Translations under genes and position numbers: made by a program
Source: a virus
DNA length: 29,402 bases
Direction: 5' to 3' (one strand)
IMG/VR virus record: IMGVR_UViG_3300012351_000023
Coordinates: 1-29,402 of that record
Notes under the pieces: model-generated
Told to the model about the DNA's origin: nothing
Databases searched by the model: none
The model's input: only the letters and a program-made list of their open reading frames with translations
Shown: piece after piece, positions 29,259 through 29,402 of the stretch
Layout of the letters: each line of letters opens with the position of its first letter
How positions within the stretch are numbered: position 1 is the first letter of the stretch

Positions 29259-29402
29259 GCTGCCCTCCTTCTCTTTGGTTTATGCCCATACTGCTCGTTG
29301 GCTAGCTTCTCCAGGCCAATCTTCTCTATGTAATATGCCTCTACTCGATATGCCTCCTCTTCGCTATCCGTGCGAAAGATGATTTCATGCCCAACCTCAT
29401 AA
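29255..29402 (-). CDS. C-terminus of a GIY-YIG-like protein (5' partial)
   Basis: The reverse strand is open from the window edge to TGA (29257-29255), giving 48 residues: HEIIFRTDSEEEAYRVEAYYI followed by EKIGLEKLANEQYG and a basic end. The E-x-x-x-VE-x-x-xI-x-x-x-G-x-x-x-LxN pattern is that of the C-terminal half of GIY-YIG nucleases, with Glu in RVEAYYI as likely metal ligand. The N-terminal GIY and YIG strands lie outside the window, so this stays provisional. Confidence 0.5.
   Translation of the reverse strand, partial: YEVGHEIIFRTDSEEEAYRVEAYYIEKIGLEKLANEQYGHKPKRRRAA

Noticed and set aside
1-29402. tRNA genes, CRISPR arrays, insertion sequences and attachment sites
   Set aside because: No cloverleaf-like sequence, regularly spaced repeats, transposase motifs or integrase-associated repeats were seen by eye; a covariance-model and repeat search would be needed to exclude them firmly.

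Overview
The window is the late (structural and lysis) half of a tailed double-stranded DNA phage or prophage-like element. Genes run left to right in the canonical siphovirus order: large terminase (5' end outside the window), portal, small CxxH-type protein, prohead protease, scaffold-like protein, HK97-fold major capsid protein, head-tail connectors, tail terminator, major tail protein, frameshifted tail assembly chaperone, 926-residue tape measure, tail hub, fibres and tailspike, then lysis genes. No sheath or baseplate wedge genes are recognisable, so a long non-contractile tail is the likeliest morphology. No integrase, repressor, tRNA or CRISPR array is visible. The host cannot be read directly. 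The long Pro-Thr linkers of the 996-residue secreted protein, of the kind common in secreted Chloroflexota (for example Ktedonobacteria) proteins, hint at a host in that phylum; this is inference only.

Layout. 1-6757: packaging and head. 6794-8421: small genes of unknown role plus a T4-PseT-like 5' polynucleotide kinase domain. 8503-8862: a reverse-strand GIY-YIG homing-type endonuclease with its own promoter. 8962-12333: tail terminator, two paralogous beta-rich proteins, major tail protein with an inserted Ig-like domain, and the chaperone pair joined by a -1 slip at CCCTTTA. 12347-17449: tape measure, hub and minor tail protein. 17535-18050: a free-standing HNH (endonuclease VII-like) gene. 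18103-22095: tail fibre and tailspike genes interleaved with an XhlA-like membrane protein and a 27-residue membrane peptide. 22108-28343: GH25-amidase endolysin, LLH-type holin, an EXORDIUM/PHI-1-like HExxE protein, a secreted phosphoesterase/beta-helix/beta-sandwich protein and a two-helix membrane protein. 28367-28410: a bidirectional terminator. 28404-29402: a leftward cluster of small genes ending in the C-terminus of a second GIY-YIG-like protein.

Most rightward genes are packed with TAATG or ATGA stop-start overlaps, suggesting long polycistronic late transcripts with translational coupling. The two free-standing endonuclease genes interrupt this: they belong to different nuclease families and lie on opposite strands, yet share an identical 27-nt leader carrying the ribosome binding site. 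Two tail genes (tail terminator and major tail protein) have no ATG/GTG/TTG near their natural N-termini but do have strong Shine-Dalgarno sequences placed exactly for ATT and ATC starts. The most unusual cargo is the lysis-end group of a signal-peptide-bearing phosphoesterase fusion next to an HExxE metalloprotein, which together could form an envelope-attack or exported-effector module.
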